Assembly: GCA_013151575.1 (NCBI GenBank)
Contig: JAADHZ010000073.1
Coordinates: 1 to 43,286, forward strand
Length of the DNA: 43,286 nt
Source of the DNA: Gammaproteobacteria bacterium
GTDB taxonomy: Bacteria > Pseudomonadota > Gammaproteobacteria > SZUA-152
Direction of reading: 5' to 3'
The notes beneath the pieces are model-generated. The model was not told the DNA's origin, did not search any database, and saw only the letters and a list, made by a program, of their open reading frames with translations. Positions within the stretch are counted from its first letter, which is position 1. Every line of letters starts with the position of its first letter. Positions 8,934 through 19,555 of this stretch are shown here, piece after piece. The translations under genes and the position numbers were made by a program.

Positions 8934-9704
8934 CTAACGGATAATCCCTCTGCCGGACGCGCCGATGAACGCCAGCATCTGTGCCACTTCGGCGCTGTCC
9001 TGCGCCATGGCATTGAGTTTTTCCGAAGCTTGCTCCAGGGTAAGGCCTGAGCGATAGATCGTCTTGTAGGCCTTGCGTAGGGTGCTGAGGGTTTCGCGGT
9101 TGAATCCGCGCCGTTTGAGGCCTTCGCTGTTGAGCCCGTGGGGTTTAGCCATGTGGCCGGAGACCATGAGAAACGGTGGCACATCTTTGGAGATCACGCT
9201 GTTCATGGCCGTGAAGCTGTGCTCGCCAATTTTGCAAAACTGGTGCACTAGGGTAAAACCGCCGAGGATCACGCGGTCTTCCAGGGTGACGTGGCCAGCC
9301 AGGGTGGCGCTGTTGGCGAGGATGGTGTCATTGCCGATCCGGCAATCATGGGCGATGTGCACGTAAGCCATGATCCAGTTGTCATTGCCAATCCGTGTCA
9401 GCCCCTCGTCCTGCGTGGTGCCGCGACTGATGGTGCAGTACTCGCGGATCACATTGCGATCGCCGATTTCCAAGTGAGTCGGCTCATCGGCGTATTTTTT
9501 ATCCTGTGGGTCACCGCCCACGGAGGCAAAGGAATAAATTTTGTTGTCGCGGCCGATGCGCGCCGGGCCGTCAATGACCACGTGGGAGGCAATCACCGTA
9601 TCTGCCCCAATATCCACATTGGCCCCGATAACGGAAAACGGCCCCACGCTCACGCCATCGGCGAGTTTGGCGGAAGGATCAACAATGGCCTGAGGGTGAA
9701 TCAA
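8934..9704 (-). CDS. lpxA: UDP-N-acetylglucosamine acyltransferase
   Basis: First step of lipid A synthesis: transfers a 3-hydroxyacyl chain from ACP to UDP-GlcNAc. It has 256 residues and a left-handed beta helix of hexapeptide repeats from residue about 2 to 185. The catalytic His is in the HIAHD motif (His119). The C-terminal helical part starts GLKRRGFNRETLSTLRKAYKTIYRSG. At the chain-length ruler, IGEHSFTAMNS places Met167 where P. aeruginosa has Met169 and E. coli has Gly173. This predicts C10 rather than C14 3-hydroxyacyl selectivity. It lies between fabZ (75-base gap) and lpxB (4-base gap). Confidence 0.97.
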   Translation of the reverse strand: MIHPQAIVDPSAKLADGVSVGPFSVIGANVDIGADTVIASHVVIDGPARIGRDNKIYSFASVGGDPQDKKYADEPTHLEIGDRNVIREYCTISRGTTQDEGLTRIGNDNWIMAYVHIAHDCRIGNDTILANSATLAGHVTLEDRVILGGFTLVHQFCKIGEHSFTAMNSVISKDVPPFLMVSGHMAKPHGLNSEGLKRRGFNRETLSTLRKAYKTIYRSGLTLEQASEKLNAMAQDSAEVAQMLAFIGASGRGIIR

Positions 9705-9779
9705 TACGTGGATACCTCGACAAAATGGGCGTTCATGCTGACGCCAACGCGTAATACCGGAGAACCGTTGCGACCTGCG

Positions 9780-10253
9780 CTAGATGTTGACGCCACGCTC
9801 CGCACACATTAATTCGGCAGAACAGACGACTTTGTCATCCACCTTGGCGACGCCGTTAAACTTCCAAACACCGCGTTTCGATTTAATCACATCGACTTCA
9901 AGCACCAGTTGGTCACCGGGCACAACGGGCTGTTTAAAGCGCGCTTTGTCTATCCCCACGAGGTAGTACAACGAGTCATTGTCCGGCACTTTTCCGCTAG
10001 TGCGGAATGCCAGGATGCCCGTGGCCTGCGCCAGGGCTTCGAGAATCAACACCCCGGGCATCACCGGGCGATGCGGAAAATGCCCTTGAAAATAAGGCTC
10101 GTTGTAGGTGACGTTTTTGATCCCCACCAAACGCTCGCCCACATTGCATTCAAGCACGCGATCAATCAGCAAAAATGGGTAGCGGTGCGGCAGGTGTTCG
10201 AGAACTTCAAAGATATCAAGTGTATCTAACTGTGTATCCAAAATTGATCTCAT
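9780..10253 (-). CDS. fabZ: 3-hydroxyacyl-[acyl-carrier-protein] dehydratase FabZ
   Basis: Dehydrates 3-hydroxyacyl-ACP in fatty acid elongation and competes with LpxA/LpxD for the same substrates, which explains its place in the lipid A block. It has 157 residues in a single hot-dog domain. The active-site His58 is in [14 protein letters not shown] and Glu72 in [21 protein letters not shown] at the N-terminus is the family signature. No strong ribosome site is seen before the ATG at 10253. The 166-base gap to lpxD is larger than usual and contains no gene. Confidence 0.97.
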   Translation of the reverse strand: MRSILDTQLDTLDIFEVLEHLPHRYPFLLIDRVLECNVGERLVGIKNVTYNEPYFQGHFPHRPVMPGVLILEALAQATGILAFRTSGKVPDNDSLYYLVGIDKARFKQPVVPGDQLVLEVDVIKSKRGVWKFNGVAKVDDKVVCSAELMCAERGVNI

Positions 10254-10419
10254 TTATTTTGTGTGGTTTTGAAAATCGGCCCGAACCCATGTATCGACCA
10301 CATACATCTCAAAAAGTGCGGACAACCGGCCGGGCATTTCCCGCCCCCTTGGAATCTTCAGCGAGGGTAATCCCTTAGGATCGTTATTTTTGTGCATCCA
10401 GCGGTGTTGAACCGCCTTC

Positions 10420-11445
10420 CTAGTCTTCTTTCGTTTCCTGCAAACGGCTTTCCAGCCGACCCAGTCGCCGGGCCATATCGTCCAGCTGCTTCATTCGCAC
10501 ATAATTTTTGCGCCACTGGGCATTTTTTTCCAGCGGTGTCCCAGAGGAGAAAACACCCGATTCGGTAATGGATTTGGCCACATGGGACATGCCCGTAATG
10601 GTGACATTATCCGCGATCTCGAGATGGCCCACAATGCCCACAGCGCCGCCGATGGCACAGTGGGCTCCGATACGCGCACTACCGGCGATGGCGGAACACG
10701 CGGCGACGGCGGTGTGAGCCCCGATGCGCACGTTGTGGCCAATCTGGACGAGGTTGTCGAGTTTAACGCCGTCACCAATAATGGTGTCTTCCAGGGCCCC
10801 ACGATCCACGGTGGTGTTGGCCCCGATGTCAACATCATCACCAATCACCACTTGCCCTACTTGCGGCACCTTCAGCCAGCGTCCCTGGTCCTTGGCGAGA
10901 CCGAAGCCGTCCGCACCGATCACCACGCCGGGATGCAGAATCACCCGGGCGCCGATCCTGCATCCGTGACTAATGGTGACATTGGCCAGCAGCCGGGTGT
11001 CGGCGCCGATCACCGCATTGACGCCGATGACGCAACCCGGACCAATATCACACCCCGCAGCCAACACCGCACCGGCCTCCACGACACATTGCGGCCCTAC
11101 CCGGGCCTCTGAATGTACTTGGCTCTGCTCGTGGATGACCGCGGAAGGATGTACGCCGGGTTCAGATACCGGCGCAGGATACAGCCAAGCGGCAACCTGT
11201 GCATAAGCCGCATGAGGATTGCTCACCACCAAGCCGTTGGTGCGCAGATACGGCAAATCTTTTTCTGCGAGTATGACCGCAGAAGCGTTAACACCGGCGA
11301 GCTTGCGGCATAAGCGGGGGTTGGCAAGGAAAGTGATATCCCCTGCTCCGGCATCAACCAAGCTGGCGACTTTTGACACCACGTAGTCGCCATCACCCAC
11401 AACACGGGCATCAAGCCTTTTTGCCAGTGCCCGCAGAGTGAACAT
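10420..11445 (-). CDS. lpxD: UDP-3-O-acylglucosamine N-acyltransferase
   Basis: Third step of lipid A synthesis: N-acylation of UDP-3-O-acyl-glucosamine. It has 341 residues (E. coli LpxD 341). The N-terminal uridine-binding domain runs to about residue 95. A long left-handed beta helix follows, with [14 protein letters not shown] and the catalytic His237 in QIGHNVRIG. The C-terminal helix [20 protein letters not shown] fits the ACP-binding / trimer helix. It starts 14 bases after the skp stop codon and is probably co-transcribed with skp and bamA. Confidence 0.97.
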   Translation of the reverse strand: MFTLRALAKRLDARVVGDGDYVVSKVASLVDAGAGDITFLANPRLCRKLAGVNASAVILAEKDLPYLRTNGLVVSNPHAAYAQVAAWLYPAPVSEPGVHPSAVIHEQSQVHSEARVGPQCVVEAGAVLAAGCDIGPGCVIGVNAVIGADTRLLANVTISHGCRIGARVILHPGVVIGADGFGLAKDQGRWLKVPQVGQVVIGDDVDIGANTTVDRGALEDTIIGDGVKLDNLVQIGHNVRIGAHTAVAACSAIAGSARIGAHCAIGGAVGIVGHLEIADNVTITGMSHVAKSITESGVFSSGTPLEKNAQWRKNYVRMKQLDDMARRLGRLESRLQETKED

Positions 11446-11459
11446 AGCGTGCCCGGTTT

Positions 11460-12011
11460 TTATTTTTTGGCGCCCTGGTTAAATTCCTGCTTAAGACGCC
11501 CCAGCACTTGATCGGAGATATCAACACGGTCGCTGGAGTACACCACTCCGTCACTCAGCACAAGATCGTAATTCTGTTTTTTGGCAATATCGCTGATCAC
11601 TTCGAACACCCGGCGGCGTAATTTATCGAAGGCCTCGTTACGGCGAATATTCAGATCTTCGCGAAATTCATCCTGGCCGCGTTTCAATTCCCGCTTGCGG
11701 GAAATAATATCGCGCTCCAGTTTACGACGCTCCGACTCGCTCATAATGGCACCATCACGGGTGAGTTTGTCTTCCAGATCACGCATGTCCTTTTGGCTGG
11801 CCACTAGCTTTTTATCGCGCGGTGAAAATTCTTTCTCCAAACGGTCACGTGCAGCCTCCGCCTGTGGGGCTTCTTCCAACACCCGTGGCGCGTTGACGAA
11901 ACCGATTTTAAACTCCGCCGCATCCACAGCCAGCGTGTAAACGCTCAGCAGTAAACCCAGGCTAACGGCCCGCCAGCAACCTTTTGATTTTTTGTGAACA
12001 GTGTCACTCAC
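11460..12011 (-). CDS. skp: Periplasmic OmpH/Skp-family chaperone
   Basis: Chaperone for outer-membrane proteins in transit through the periplasm, 183 residues. A signal peptide follows a basic n-region ([25 protein letters not shown]), then [17 protein letters not shown], the usual mature start. Residues about 55-140 are a long charged coiled coil (the tentacles), and the C-terminus returns to the body strand ([19 protein letters not shown]). It lies between bamA and lpxD as in other gammaproteobacteria. The 163-base gap to bamA holds a 12-base perfect palindrome (TCAACATGTTGA at 12043-12054) of unknown meaning. Confidence 0.93.
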   Translation of the reverse strand: MSDTVHKKSKGCWRAVSLGLLLSVYTLAVDAAEFKIGFVNAPRVLEEAPQAEAARDRLEKEFSPRDKKLVASQKDMRDLEDKLTRDGAIMSESERRKLERDIISRKRELKRGQDEFREDLNIRRNEAFDKLRRRVFEVISDIAKKQNYDLVLSDGVVYSSDRVDISDQVLGRLKQEFNQGAKK

Positions 12012-12174
12012 TGCACTTACCTCTAATTGTTTAGTTTTTAGGTCAACATGTTGATTCAGCTACGCACCTAACCATGGCAAAAACCCGGCTGGGCAACACC
12101 ACATCTCTCACCATTTTGGGCGAGGCGAGTCGCTAATGATGCCACGAATCCGAGCATGACCCAAACATGTAAAA

Positions 12175-14517
12175 TCAGAAAGGTGCCCCAATGGAAAATT
12201 GGAAAAATTCTGTCGTGTCTTCCGGTTTCGAGCGCAATGGCCAGGCCCAGTTGAATGTCAGGGCACCCACCCCTGTAATCCATACCGCCGAAAGACCATA
12301 GGCCGACCGTAAACCGTTAAGATCCACTTTTTCCGACGCGCCAAATACATTACCGACATCAATGAAGGTGCTAAGCCGGAAGGTCCGCGTTTCCTCCTCC
12401 GCAAAGGGTGATGGAAAGAACAATTCCATGCGGCCAATGACCTTGGAAGCGCCGCCGATAGCGCGCCTGGTATTCAGATCATCACGGGGACCCAGGGTAT
12501 TGCCACGAAAACCACGCACTGAGCGACTGCCGCCAGCGTAGTAGTGTTCATAAAAGGGTAATGCGCTGGTGCCACCATAACTGTCGCCGTACCCCAATTC
12601 TCCGGCCAGCGAAAACGTGACGGTATCGGTAATGGCTTTATACCAGCGTTGGCGAACACCCAATTTGTAATATTCCAAATCTCCACCAGGGGTGGCCACC
12701 CGTGCGGACAGTAGCGTGTAAGCACCTCGGTCCGGAAATATGGCGCGATTCCGCGTGTCATGAGACCAGCTCATTGAGGTGATGAAAGCGTTAAAATTGT
12801 TGCCATTTTTTTCGACCCATGTCTGATAGGTTGGAGGTGCCGTATCACTCCGGATTCTGAGGCGAGTATTTTCGAAACCCAGACTCAAGGAAGCACGACT
12901 GTATTCCGTGAGGGGAAAACCATAGGTCACGGTCGCGTTATTGCGGTTGGTGGAATAGGCCGCTAGGTTGGCCCGCGCCGCATTGGTTGACCGAGAACTC
13001 AGACTGAACCCCCGGCTAATACCGTCAGGTGTGTAATAAGGATTGGTGTAACTAAAGCGATAAATTGTGTTCACTCTGCTGTTGTTGATTTGAGTGCTGA
13101 CCCGTTTACCCGTGCCCAAAAAGTTATTCAGGGTCACGCTCATATTGAGCAACAAACCTTGAGTATCTCCATACCCCAGCCCCGCAGTGAAGTTTCCGGT
13201 AGAGCCTTCCTCCACGCCAAAGTTCAGGTCCACCTGGTCGGTGGTACCGGCGACAGCCAGAGTTTCCACATTGACTGAACCAAAATAGCCTAGTTTTTGC
13301 AGCCGTATTTTGGAGCGTTCCACCAATGGCGTAGACAGCCACCCTCCTTCCATTTGCCGTATTTCACGACGCACAATGCCATCTCGGGTTTTTGTATTAC
13401 CGGTGATGTTGATACGTCTCACATACACGCGGCTACCAGGTTCCACATAAAAAGTCAGCGCAATGCTACGTTTTTCTTCGTTGACATCCGGCACCGCATT
13501 AACATTGGCAAAGGCATAACCATCAACGGCCAGCCTTCCACTGATTTTATTGGTGGTGTTGGCTATCGCCCGCCGGGAAAAAACATCACCCGCTTTTACT
13601 TGCAGCAACGCCTCCAATTCCGGTTTCGGCACAATCAGGTTGCCAGCCAGCTTGACACCACTGACGGTGTATTTTTTACCCTCGGTCACGTTGATGCCGA
13701 TGTAAACATCACGTTTGTCCGGTGTGATGGAAACCTGGGCGGAATCAATGTTGAATCGAATGTAACCGCGATCAAGATAATACGATTTCAGCGTTTCCAA
13801 ATCCCCCTGCAATTCTTGTTTGGAGTATTTTCCACTGCCAGAAATTCCAGACCACATAGTTGGAGGGCTCAGTTCAAATTTGTCCAGCAGCCTTTCCTCA
13901 TCAAAGGCCTTCGCACCGACAATATTGATTTGCTTGATTTGCGCAGCATCACCCTCGTTGATGTCGATGACAATATCCACGCGATTGCGCTCTAGGTCGG
14001 TGAGCTTAGTGCTGACGGTTGCTCCGTATTTACCGAGGCTGAAATACTGCCGCTGAAGTTCCTGTTCCATTTGATCCAATAACGAGCGGTTAAAAATTCG
14101 GCCTTCCGTCAACCCCACTTCTTTCAGAGCCGAATTCAAATCGTCTGTTTGCAGATCCTTGTTACCAAACACTTTTATCTTGGCAATGGACGGGCGTTCT
14201 TCCACATTCACCACCAGAATATTGTCTTTGCGACTCAGTTGAATATCTTCAAAAAAACCGGTTTTGTACAAGGACCGAATAACATTTCCAGCTTTCGTGT
14301 CATCAAATTTTTCTCCCACTTTAACGGGCAAGTAATTAAATGTGGTGCCCAATGAGATACGCTGCAAGCCAAGCACTTCGATATCTTCAACCACAAACGC
14401 GTCCACAGCCCATGTTGGCGCACTGGCAAAAAACCAGAAGCAGCCCATCAAAACGGCAGCACTCACCCGGCGCAAATGCGCAAGACGATCCACAAAAAAT
14501 AAATCAATAACGCTCAA
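12175..14517 (-). CDS. bamA: Outer membrane protein assembly factor BamA
   Basis: Central Omp85 component of the BAM complex, 780 residues. The signal peptide ends at PTWAVDA. Five POTRA domains follow (about residues 38-435; starts at VVEDIEVLGLQRIS, SIAKIKVFGNKDL, AAQIKQINIVGAKA, KYTVSGVKLAGN, RVYVRRINITGN). The rest is a 16-strand barrel with the loop-6 motif SRSVRGFRGNTLGP, ending in the aromatic residue of FSIGAPF. The chosen start is the TTG at 14517, because AGGGGA stands at good spacing before it; the next ATG, at 14448, would cut the basic n-region of the signal peptide. It is downstream of rseP (49-base gap), and the remains of a repeat lie in the gap. Confidence 0.96.
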   Translation of the reverse strand: MSVIDLFFVDRLAHLRRVSAAVLMGCFWFFASAPTWAVDAFVVEDIEVLGLQRISLGTTFNYLPVKVGEKFDDTKAGNVIRSLYKTGFFEDIQLSRKDNILVVNVEERPSIAKIKVFGNKDLQTDDLNSALKEVGLTEGRIFNRSLLDQMEQELQRQYFSLGKYGATVSTKLTDLERNRVDIVIDINEGDAAQIKQINIVGAKAFDEERLLDKFELSPPTMWSGISGSGKYSKQELQGDLETLKSYYLDRGYIRFNIDSAQVSITPDKRDVYIGINVTEGKKYTVSGVKLAGNLIVPKPELEALLQVKAGDVFSRRAIANTTNKISGRLAVDGYAFANVNAVPDVNEEKRSIALTFYVEPGSRVYVRRINITGNTKTRDGIVRREIRQMEGGWLSTPLVERSKIRLQKLGYFGSVNVETLAVAGTTDQVDLNFGVEEGSTGNFTAGLGYGDTQGLLLNMSVTLNNFLGTGKRVSTQINNSRVNTIYRFSYTNPYYTPDGISRGFSLSSRSTNAARANLAAYSTNRNNATVTYGFPLTEYSRASLSLGFENTRLRIRSDTAPPTYQTWVEKNGNNFNAFITSMSWSHDTRNRAIFPDRGAYTLLSARVATPGGDLEYYKLGVRQRWYKAITDTVTFSLAGELGYGDSYGGTSALPFYEHYYAGGSRSVRGFRGNTLGPRDDLNTRRAIGGASKVIGRMELFFPSPFAEEETRTFRLSTFIDVGNVFGASEKVDLNGLRSAYGLSAVWITGVGALTFNWAWPLRSKPEDTTEFFQFSIGAPF

Positions 14518-14532
14518 AACTTTCCCCTACTG

Positions 14533-14590
14533 ATGAGTATATTGATCAGGCGACACAAGCAACCGACTATTGACCCGAGACAAGGCGGGC
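14533..14590. repeat. Partial copy of the palindromic repeat, overlapping the rseP end
   Basis: These 58 bases match the left half of the element at 1667-1838 at roughly 84 percent by eye. GAGTATATTGAT aligns with GAGTACATTGAT, GGCGACA is shared, and ACTATTGACCCGAGACAAGG aligns with ACTATTGAGCCGAGACAAGG with one mismatch. The mirrored second half is missing. The copy covers the rseP stop codon (14567-14569) and its last seven sense codons. Confidence 0.65.
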
Positions 14591-15937
14591 GACATCGTTA
14601 TATAACGCGAGTGTCATCAACAGAACCAAAAAAGCAACGCCTACATGTTGCATTCGGGCCTGAACTGCATCGGACAAAGGTTTACCCTTGATCATTTCAA
14701 TGAGGTAATACATCAAGTGCCCACCATCGAGCAGTGGCACCGGCAATAAATTGAGCACCCCTAAGCTGATACTGACCACCGCCAGAAAATACAGGAAAGC
14801 ACCAATCCCGATGCTGGCGGTATAGCCTGCATACGTGGCGATGGTGATGGGGCCACTAAGGTTTTTCAGCGCCACCTCGCCGGTAAACATTTTCCCGATC
14901 ATGCGCAGGGTCAGCACCGACAGTTGCCAGGTTTTGGCCGTGGCGACACCCATCGCCTCAAAGACAGGATACTGCACTTCGGCGGCCAGTTCCGGCGGCG
15001 GTGGCCCTGCCGGTTTCACACCAGCGCCGATAAGACCAACGCTTTTGCCGTCTTGCTCCGTCACGGCCGGGGTCACCCCAATGTTGAGCACCGCGCCGTC
15101 GCGCTCCACTTCAAGCTGAAGACTGTTGCCGGGATTTTTTCGAACCACGTCCACCAGCGCCATCCAGTCCGCCAGCGGTTCACCATTGGCACTCAGCACC
15201 TGGTCACCCGAACGCAAGCCTGCCTGCTCGGCCGCGCCGCCAGCTTTCAATTCGCCTAATACCGCTGGCAGCAACGGACGCGCGGGAGCCAAGCCCAGAT
15301 GTGAAAACAGGTTTTTTTGCTTTTTCTCCGCAGGAATATCGGCCACCGACAGCGTCAGCGTTTGTGCTTGGCCGTCTTTTCCGCGCACCACCACGGACAC
15401 GCTGTCCGCATCCAGCGTTTCATCCAGCAGGGTTATTCGGGCCGTGCTCCAGGTGGGCGTCAAGTGGCCGTTGATGCTGGTAATTTGGTCGCCGGTCTGA
15501 AATCCCGCAACAGCGGCGGGTGACTCCGGTAGCACCTCGCCGATGATGGGTTTCATGCCGGGCACGCCAATCACATACATTAGCCAAAAAGCCAGGATGG
15601 CAAAAATAAAATTGAACATCGGCCCGGCCGCGACGATGGCGAAACGACGCCACACGGTTTGGCGATTGAAAGCGCGATGCTGCTCTTCCGGTGCGACCTC
15701 GCCCTCGCGCTCGTCCAGCATTTTGACGTAACCACCCAGCGGTATCATCGCCAGCACATATTCGGTTTGATCGGGTCCGCTGCGGCGCATCAACAGCGGT
15801 TTGCCAAAACCGACGGAATACCGCAGCACTTTCACGCCAAGTTTACGTGCCGTCCAAAAATGGCCGAACTCGTGAAATGCGATCAATAGGCCCAACGTGA
15901 CGACCAGCGCCAGTACCGAGATAATAAAACTGCTCAT
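14567..15937 (-). CDS. rseP: Site-2 protease RseP (sigma-E pathway)
   Basis: Intramembrane zinc metalloprotease that cleaves anti-sigma-E RseA after DegS. It has 456 residues (E. coli 450). HEFGH at 22-26 in the first transmembrane helix gives the zinc ligands and catalytic Glu; the second metal motif is [12 protein letters not shown] near the C-terminus. Two PDZ domains lie between ([21 protein letters not shown] and [15 protein letters not shown]). The start ATG overlaps the dxr stop as ATGA. The last residues (ARLVSGQ) are encoded inside a sequence that also occurs as a repeat near 1710; family members normally end near NDxxRL, so the extra VSGQ may come from that repeat. Confidence 0.96.
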   Translation of the reverse strand: MSSFIISVLALVVTLGLLIAFHEFGHFWTARKLGVKVLRYSVGFGKPLLMRRSGPDQTEYVLAMIPLGGYVKMLDEREGEVAPEEQHRAFNRQTVWRRFAIVAAGPMFNFIFAILAFWLMYVIGVPGMKPIIGEVLPESPAAVAGFQTGDQITSINGHLTPTWSTARITLLDETLDADSVSVVVRGKDGQAQTLTLSVADIPAEKKQKNLFSHLGLAPARPLLPAVLGELKAGGAAEQAGLRSGDQVLSANGEPLADWMALVDVVRKNPGNSLQLEVERDGAVLNIGVTPAVTEQDGKSVGLIGAGVKPAGPPPPELAAEVQYPVFEAMGVATAKTWQLSVLTLRMIGKMFTGEVALKNLSGPITIATYAGYTASIGIGAFLYFLAVVSISLGVLNLLPVPLLDGGHLMYYLIEMIKGKPLSDAVQARMQHVGVAFLVLLMTLALYNDVARLVSGQ

Positions 15938-17175
15938 GCATGCATTCCTTTCACAAAATCTTGCGCTGTTTCACGCGCAGCCCGATCCGCATCCAACACA
16001 ATGTCCAGAGACTCGGCGGGCACTGCGGTAAGCTTATTCAAGGTGGTTTCAACCACCACGGGGATATCGGTAAAGGTCGTCCGCCCGGCGAGGAATTCCT
16101 CCACCGCGATTTCATTGGCGGCATTCAAAATCGCCGGGGCCGTCCCCCCCTCAGCAGCGGCTTCATAGGCCAGACGCAGGCAGGGGAAACGCACCAAATC
16201 CGGCACTTCAAAATCCAGTCGCGCCACGTCAAACAGGTCGAGACGTTTGACGCCGGAGGTCATGCGTTGGGGCCAAGCCATGGCGTGTGCTATGGGGGTG
16301 CGCATGTCGGGATGACCCAACTGGGCGAGCACCGAGCCATCAACATAAGACACCATGGAATGAATCACACTTTGTGGGTGAATCACCACCTGGATACGAT
16401 CCGGCGTGGTACCGAACAGCCAGCAGGCCTCGATCAGTTCCAGCCCTTTGTTCATCATGGTGGCGGAATCCACGGAAATTTTCCGGCCCATGCTCCAATT
16501 GGGATGGGCGCAGGCCTGCTCGGGAGTGACTTTTTCCAGTTGGGCAGCATCAGCAGTACGAAATGGGCCACCCGATGCAGTGAGCAAAATTTTCTCGACA
16601 CCGACGGCATCCAGCCCGCGATCAAAATCCACCGGCATGCTCTGAAAAATGGCGTTGTGTTCACTATCGATGGGCAATAACTCGGCGTGATTATCGCGCA
16701 CCTCATCAATAAACAGCTGCCCGGACATGACCAGGGCTTCCTTGTTGGCCAACAGAATCCGCTTGCCCGCGCGAGCCGCAGCCAGGCTGGGACGCAACCC
16801 CGCCGCCCCCACAATAGCTGCCATCACCTGATCGGTTTGTTCCAGCGAGGCCACCGTCTCCAGGCCCTCAATACCCGTAAGCACCGTGGTAGCCAGACCT
16901 TCCGAGGTGATGTGCGCCTGTGCTTGTTCGGCGGCATCCGAATCTGCCAGCACCACAAATTCAGGTTTAAACCGGCGGCATTGCGCCAGCAGGCGGTCCA
17001 CCTGTCGGTTGGCGGTAAGGGCCACCACCCGATACCGGTCCGGGTGCCGACCGATAACGTCCAGGGTGCTCACACCGATGGAGCCGGTAGCCCCAAGCAC
17101 GGTGACGCCAACAGGCGCTCCCCCCGAAAAATTACCGGATGATGGATACGGAGGCGCGGTCAACTGAAATTCCAT
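15934..17175 (-). CDS. dxr: 1-deoxy-D-xylulose 5-phosphate reductoisomerase
   Basis: First committed step of the MEP isoprenoid pathway, feeding undecaprenyl synthesis by UppS. It has 413 residues (E. coli 398). The NADPH motif GATGSIG is at 28-34, and the metal site includes Asp170 and Glu172 in [20 protein letters not shown] and [11 protein letters not shown] are conserved. The N-terminus is about 20 residues longer than usual because the ATG at 17175 lies inside the end of cdsA (16-base overlap). No better internal start is seen. The stop overlaps the rseP start. Confidence 0.96.
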   Translation of the reverse strand: MEFQLTAPPYPSSGNFSGGAPVGVTVLGATGSIGVSTLDVIGRHPDRYRVVALTANRQVDRLLAQCRRFKPEFVVLADSDAAEQAQAHITSEGLATTVLTGIEGLETVASLEQTDQVMAAIVGAAGLRPSLAAARAGKRILLANKEALVMSGQLFIDEVRDNHAELLPIDSEHNAIFQSMPVDFDRGLDAVGVEKILLTASGGPFRTADAAQLEKVTPEQACAHPNWSMGRKISVDSATMMNKGLELIEACWLFGTTPDRIQVVIHPQSVIHSMVSYVDGSVLAQLGHPDMRTPIAHAMAWPQRMTSGVKRLDLFDVARLDFEVPDLVRFPCLRLAYEAAAEGGTAPAILNAANEIAVEEFLAGRTTFTDIPVVVETTLNKLTAVPAESLDIVLDADRAARETAQDFVKGMHA

Positions 17176-17999
17176 TGTTGAAAATCAAACAACCATAGGC
17201 CCACGACGAACACCGGCGCCGCTGCGGTGATGCTGTCGATGCGATCCAGCACGCCGCCATGCCCTGGCAACAACACACCACTGTCTTTTACGCCTGCGTG
17301 GCGCTTGAACATACTTTCGGTCAAGTCACCCAAAATGGAAAAAATAACGGTCACCAGCGACAAGACCACCAACGCCAACATCGGGTTCCCCGAGATTCCG
17401 AAAAAGTACGAACCGAGCACCGCAAAAACCAAGCTGGCCGCCAATGCGCTGCACACTCCTTCCCAGGTTTTTCCCGGGCTAACCTCGGCCGCTAGTTTTC
17501 GCTTTCCCCAGCGACGGCCACCAAAATAGGCGCCAATGTCAGCGCACCAAATCAATAACAACAGGTACAGCACCAAGGCTGGCCCCTGGCTGGGAGTTTG
17601 ATGCAGCCCCACCACTGCCAGCCAGGCGGGAACCAGCACCAGCAAACCGATCACCGTTTGCATCCAGCGTGAAGACCAGCGCCGCACCGAATGGGGAAAG
17701 CTCCACACCCACACTAACGCCAACAACCACCAGAAAAGACTCAGCACCGGTAAAACCAACCAGCCATTGGCGGCCCAGTCCACCCATCCCCAAACAGCAA
17801 GTAACGAGCCACCGACCACCGCCGCGTACAAACCGCGCAAGGGCAGGGATTCAAGTTTCATGAAACCGCCCCACTCCCAGCCGCCCTGAACAATGAGTAC
17901 ACCGAGGACCAGAGCAAGATACGGCGTGGGAGACGCCAGCACCGCCCAGATAATCAGCGGCGCGAGAATAGAGGCGGTGATTATGCGCTGTTTAAGCAT
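17160..17999 (-). CDS. cdsA: Phosphatidate cytidylyltransferase
   Basis: Makes CDP-diacylglycerol, the precursor of all membrane phospholipids; integral inner-membrane protein of 279 residues. Several hydrophobic helices are visible (for example [18 protein letters not shown] and [19 protein letters not shown]). The C-terminal family signature is complete: [20 protein letters not shown] followed by GVLDRID. The ATG at 17999 overlaps the uppS stop by eight bases and starts MLKQRIITA as in relatives. The much longer open frame upstream is a shadow of uppS. Confidence 0.95.
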   Translation of the reverse strand: MLKQRIITASILAPLIIWAVLASPTPYLALVLGVLIVQGGWEWGGFMKLESLPLRGLYAAVVGGSLLAVWGWVDWAANGWLVLPVLSLFWWLLALVWVWSFPHSVRRWSSRWMQTVIGLLVLVPAWLAVVGLHQTPSQGPALVLYLLLLIWCADIGAYFGGRRWGKRKLAAEVSPGKTWEGVCSALAASLVFAVLGSYFFGISGNPMLALVVLSLVTVIFSILGDLTESMFKRHAGVKDSGVLLPGHGGVLDRIDSITAAAPVFVVGLWLFDFQQWNFS

Positions 18000-18777
18000 C
18001 GTGTTGGCAACTGTCGGGTTGGCACGCTTGCACAACCTGTTTTCCGGTGCGGCCAAATCGCCGCTGACGACCGGCAAAAGAGACAAAGGCTTCGTCCAGT
18101 GCTGTTTCGTCGAAATCCGGCCACAGGGTGTCGGTAAAATAGAGTTCGGTATACGCCAGCTGCCATAACATGAAGTTACTGACGCGCTGCTCCCCACCCG
18201 TGCGAATAAACAAGTCCGGTTCCGGCAGACCATGAGTGGAAAGACCCTGCGCTATAAGCTCCGGGGAAATATCATCCACGGACAATTCGCCCGCCGCCAC
18301 CCGCGCCGCCAGTTTTTTGGCCGCATGGGCAACATCCCAACGCCCGCCGTAGTTGGCTGCCACCACCACGGTCAGTCCAGTGTTATCGTGGGTCAACGCC
18401 TCTGCTTTTTTGATGCGGTCTTGCAGGGGTTTGCTGAATTTTCCAATGTCGCCGATAACGCGTAGGCGCACATTGTTTTTGTGCATGCGTTTTATCTCCC
18501 GCCCCAGCGCGGTCATAAACAGTTCCATAAGCAAACCCACTTCTTTCTTCGGGCGTCGCCAATTTTCGCTGCTAAACGCAAACAATGTCAGGACTTCCAC
18601 CTTTTTTTTCGCACAGACTTCCACGACGCCTTGTACGGCCTCCACGCCAGCACGATGGCCCATGATGCGCATTTTGTTGCGGCTTTCCGCCCAGCGGCCA
18701 TTGCCATCCATAATAATGGCCACATGACGGGGCAGCGTTTGCGCAGTGTGGGACACGGCTGCTTGATCACCCGACAT
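17992..18777 (-). CDS. uppS: Undecaprenyl pyrophosphate synthase (cis-prenyltransferase)
   Basis: Makes the C55 lipid carrier for peptidoglycan and O-antigen. It has 261 residues (E. coli 253). The catalytic Asp24 and phosphate-binding residues lie in IIMDGNGRWA. LFAFSSENWRRP, ANYGGRWD and DLFIRTGGEQRVSNFMLWQ are family motifs, and WPDF marks the end of the core. It heads the uppS-cdsA-dxr-rseP run with overlapping genes. The 191-base gap to frr contains no gene and may hold a promoter. Confidence 0.97.
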   Translation of the reverse strand: MSGDQAAVSHTAQTLPRHVAIIMDGNGRWAESRNKMRIMGHRAGVEAVQGVVEVCAKKKVEVLTLFAFSSENWRRPKKEVGLLMELFMTALGREIKRMHKNNVRLRVIGDIGKFSKPLQDRIKKAEALTHDNTGLTVVVAANYGGRWDVAHAAKKLAARVAAGELSVDDISPELIAQGLSTHGLPEPDLFIRTGGEQRVSNFMLWQLAYTELYFTDTLWPDFDETALDEAFVSFAGRQRRFGRTGKQVVQACQPDSCQHDA

Positions 18778-18968
18778 GCGTCATCTAACCCTTGCGCTGA
18801 CGGCAGCGGCATTTTCTGATGGGCAACATGCCAACAACCGAGAAAGAATCATGGAGAACCGGGGCAGTTCCAGGCCTGACAAATTGAGTTTTTGTTTCAT
18901 CACCGACAAAAATACCTATCCGAAAATAAGCTGTGGTTTTATTCCTTTAACGCCAGAAATGGTGGTAC

Positions 18969-19526
18969 TTACAACTCCATCAAATCTTTTTCTTTTTCCT
19001 TTAACACCAGGTCCACTTCGGCGATGTACTTGTCCGTGAGTTTTTGCACACTGTCTTCGGACTGACGTTCTTCATCTTCGGTAATGTCTTTTTCTTTCAG
19101 CAGCGCCTTCACATCGCTGTTGGCGTCACGACGGATATTGCGGATGGCCACCTTGGCATGTTCACCCTCGCTACGCACCAGCTTGATCATGTCCTTGCGA
19201 CGCTCTTCCGTCAGCGGCGGCAACGGCACGCGAATTACGGTGCCGGAGGTGGCGGGATTGAGTCCTAAGTTTGAGGTGAGAATGGCTTTTTCCACAACCT
19301 GCACCATGGGTTTTTCCCAGGGCGTGACCGTTAACATGCGGGCATCGGTCACCGAAACCGTCGCTACTTGTGACAGCGGCGTGGGGCTGCCGTAGTAATC
19401 CACGGTAATATGGTCAAGCAAACTGGTATGGGCACGACCTGTGCGTAGCTTGGTTAATTCACTTTTGAGTGAGTCAATACTTTTGCCCATGCGACTCTGG
19501 GCGTCTTTTTGGATTTCATCGATCAT
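18969..19526 (-). CDS. frr: Ribosome recycling factor
   Basis: Splits post-termination ribosomes together with EF-G. It has exactly 185 residues, the standard length. [20 protein letters not shown] begins the three-helix bundle, [14 protein letters not shown] is the conserved helix, and [19 protein letters not shown] is the C-terminal signature. The ATG at 19526 has GAGAG upstream; a start 10 codons earlier is not family-like. It follows pyrH by 29 bases. Confidence 0.97.
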   Translation of the reverse strand: MIDEIQKDAQSRMGKSIDSLKSELTKLRTGRAHTSLLDHITVDYYGSPTPLSQVATVSVTDARMLTVTPWEKPMVQVVEKAILTSNLGLNPATSGTVIRVPLPPLTEERRKDMIKLVRSEGEHAKVAIRNIRRDANSDVKALLKEKDITEDEERQSEDSVQKLTDKYIAEVDLVLKEKEKDLMEL

Positions 19527-19555
19527 GGGGCGTTTTCTCTCTCTGCATCCCAGCA

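Noticed and set aside
18778..18968. GGAACT and a downstream TTCTT on the minus strand upstream of uppS, as a sigma-E promoter
   Set aside because: The -10 part does not match the TCNAA-type consensus and the spacing is poor; not enough to call.
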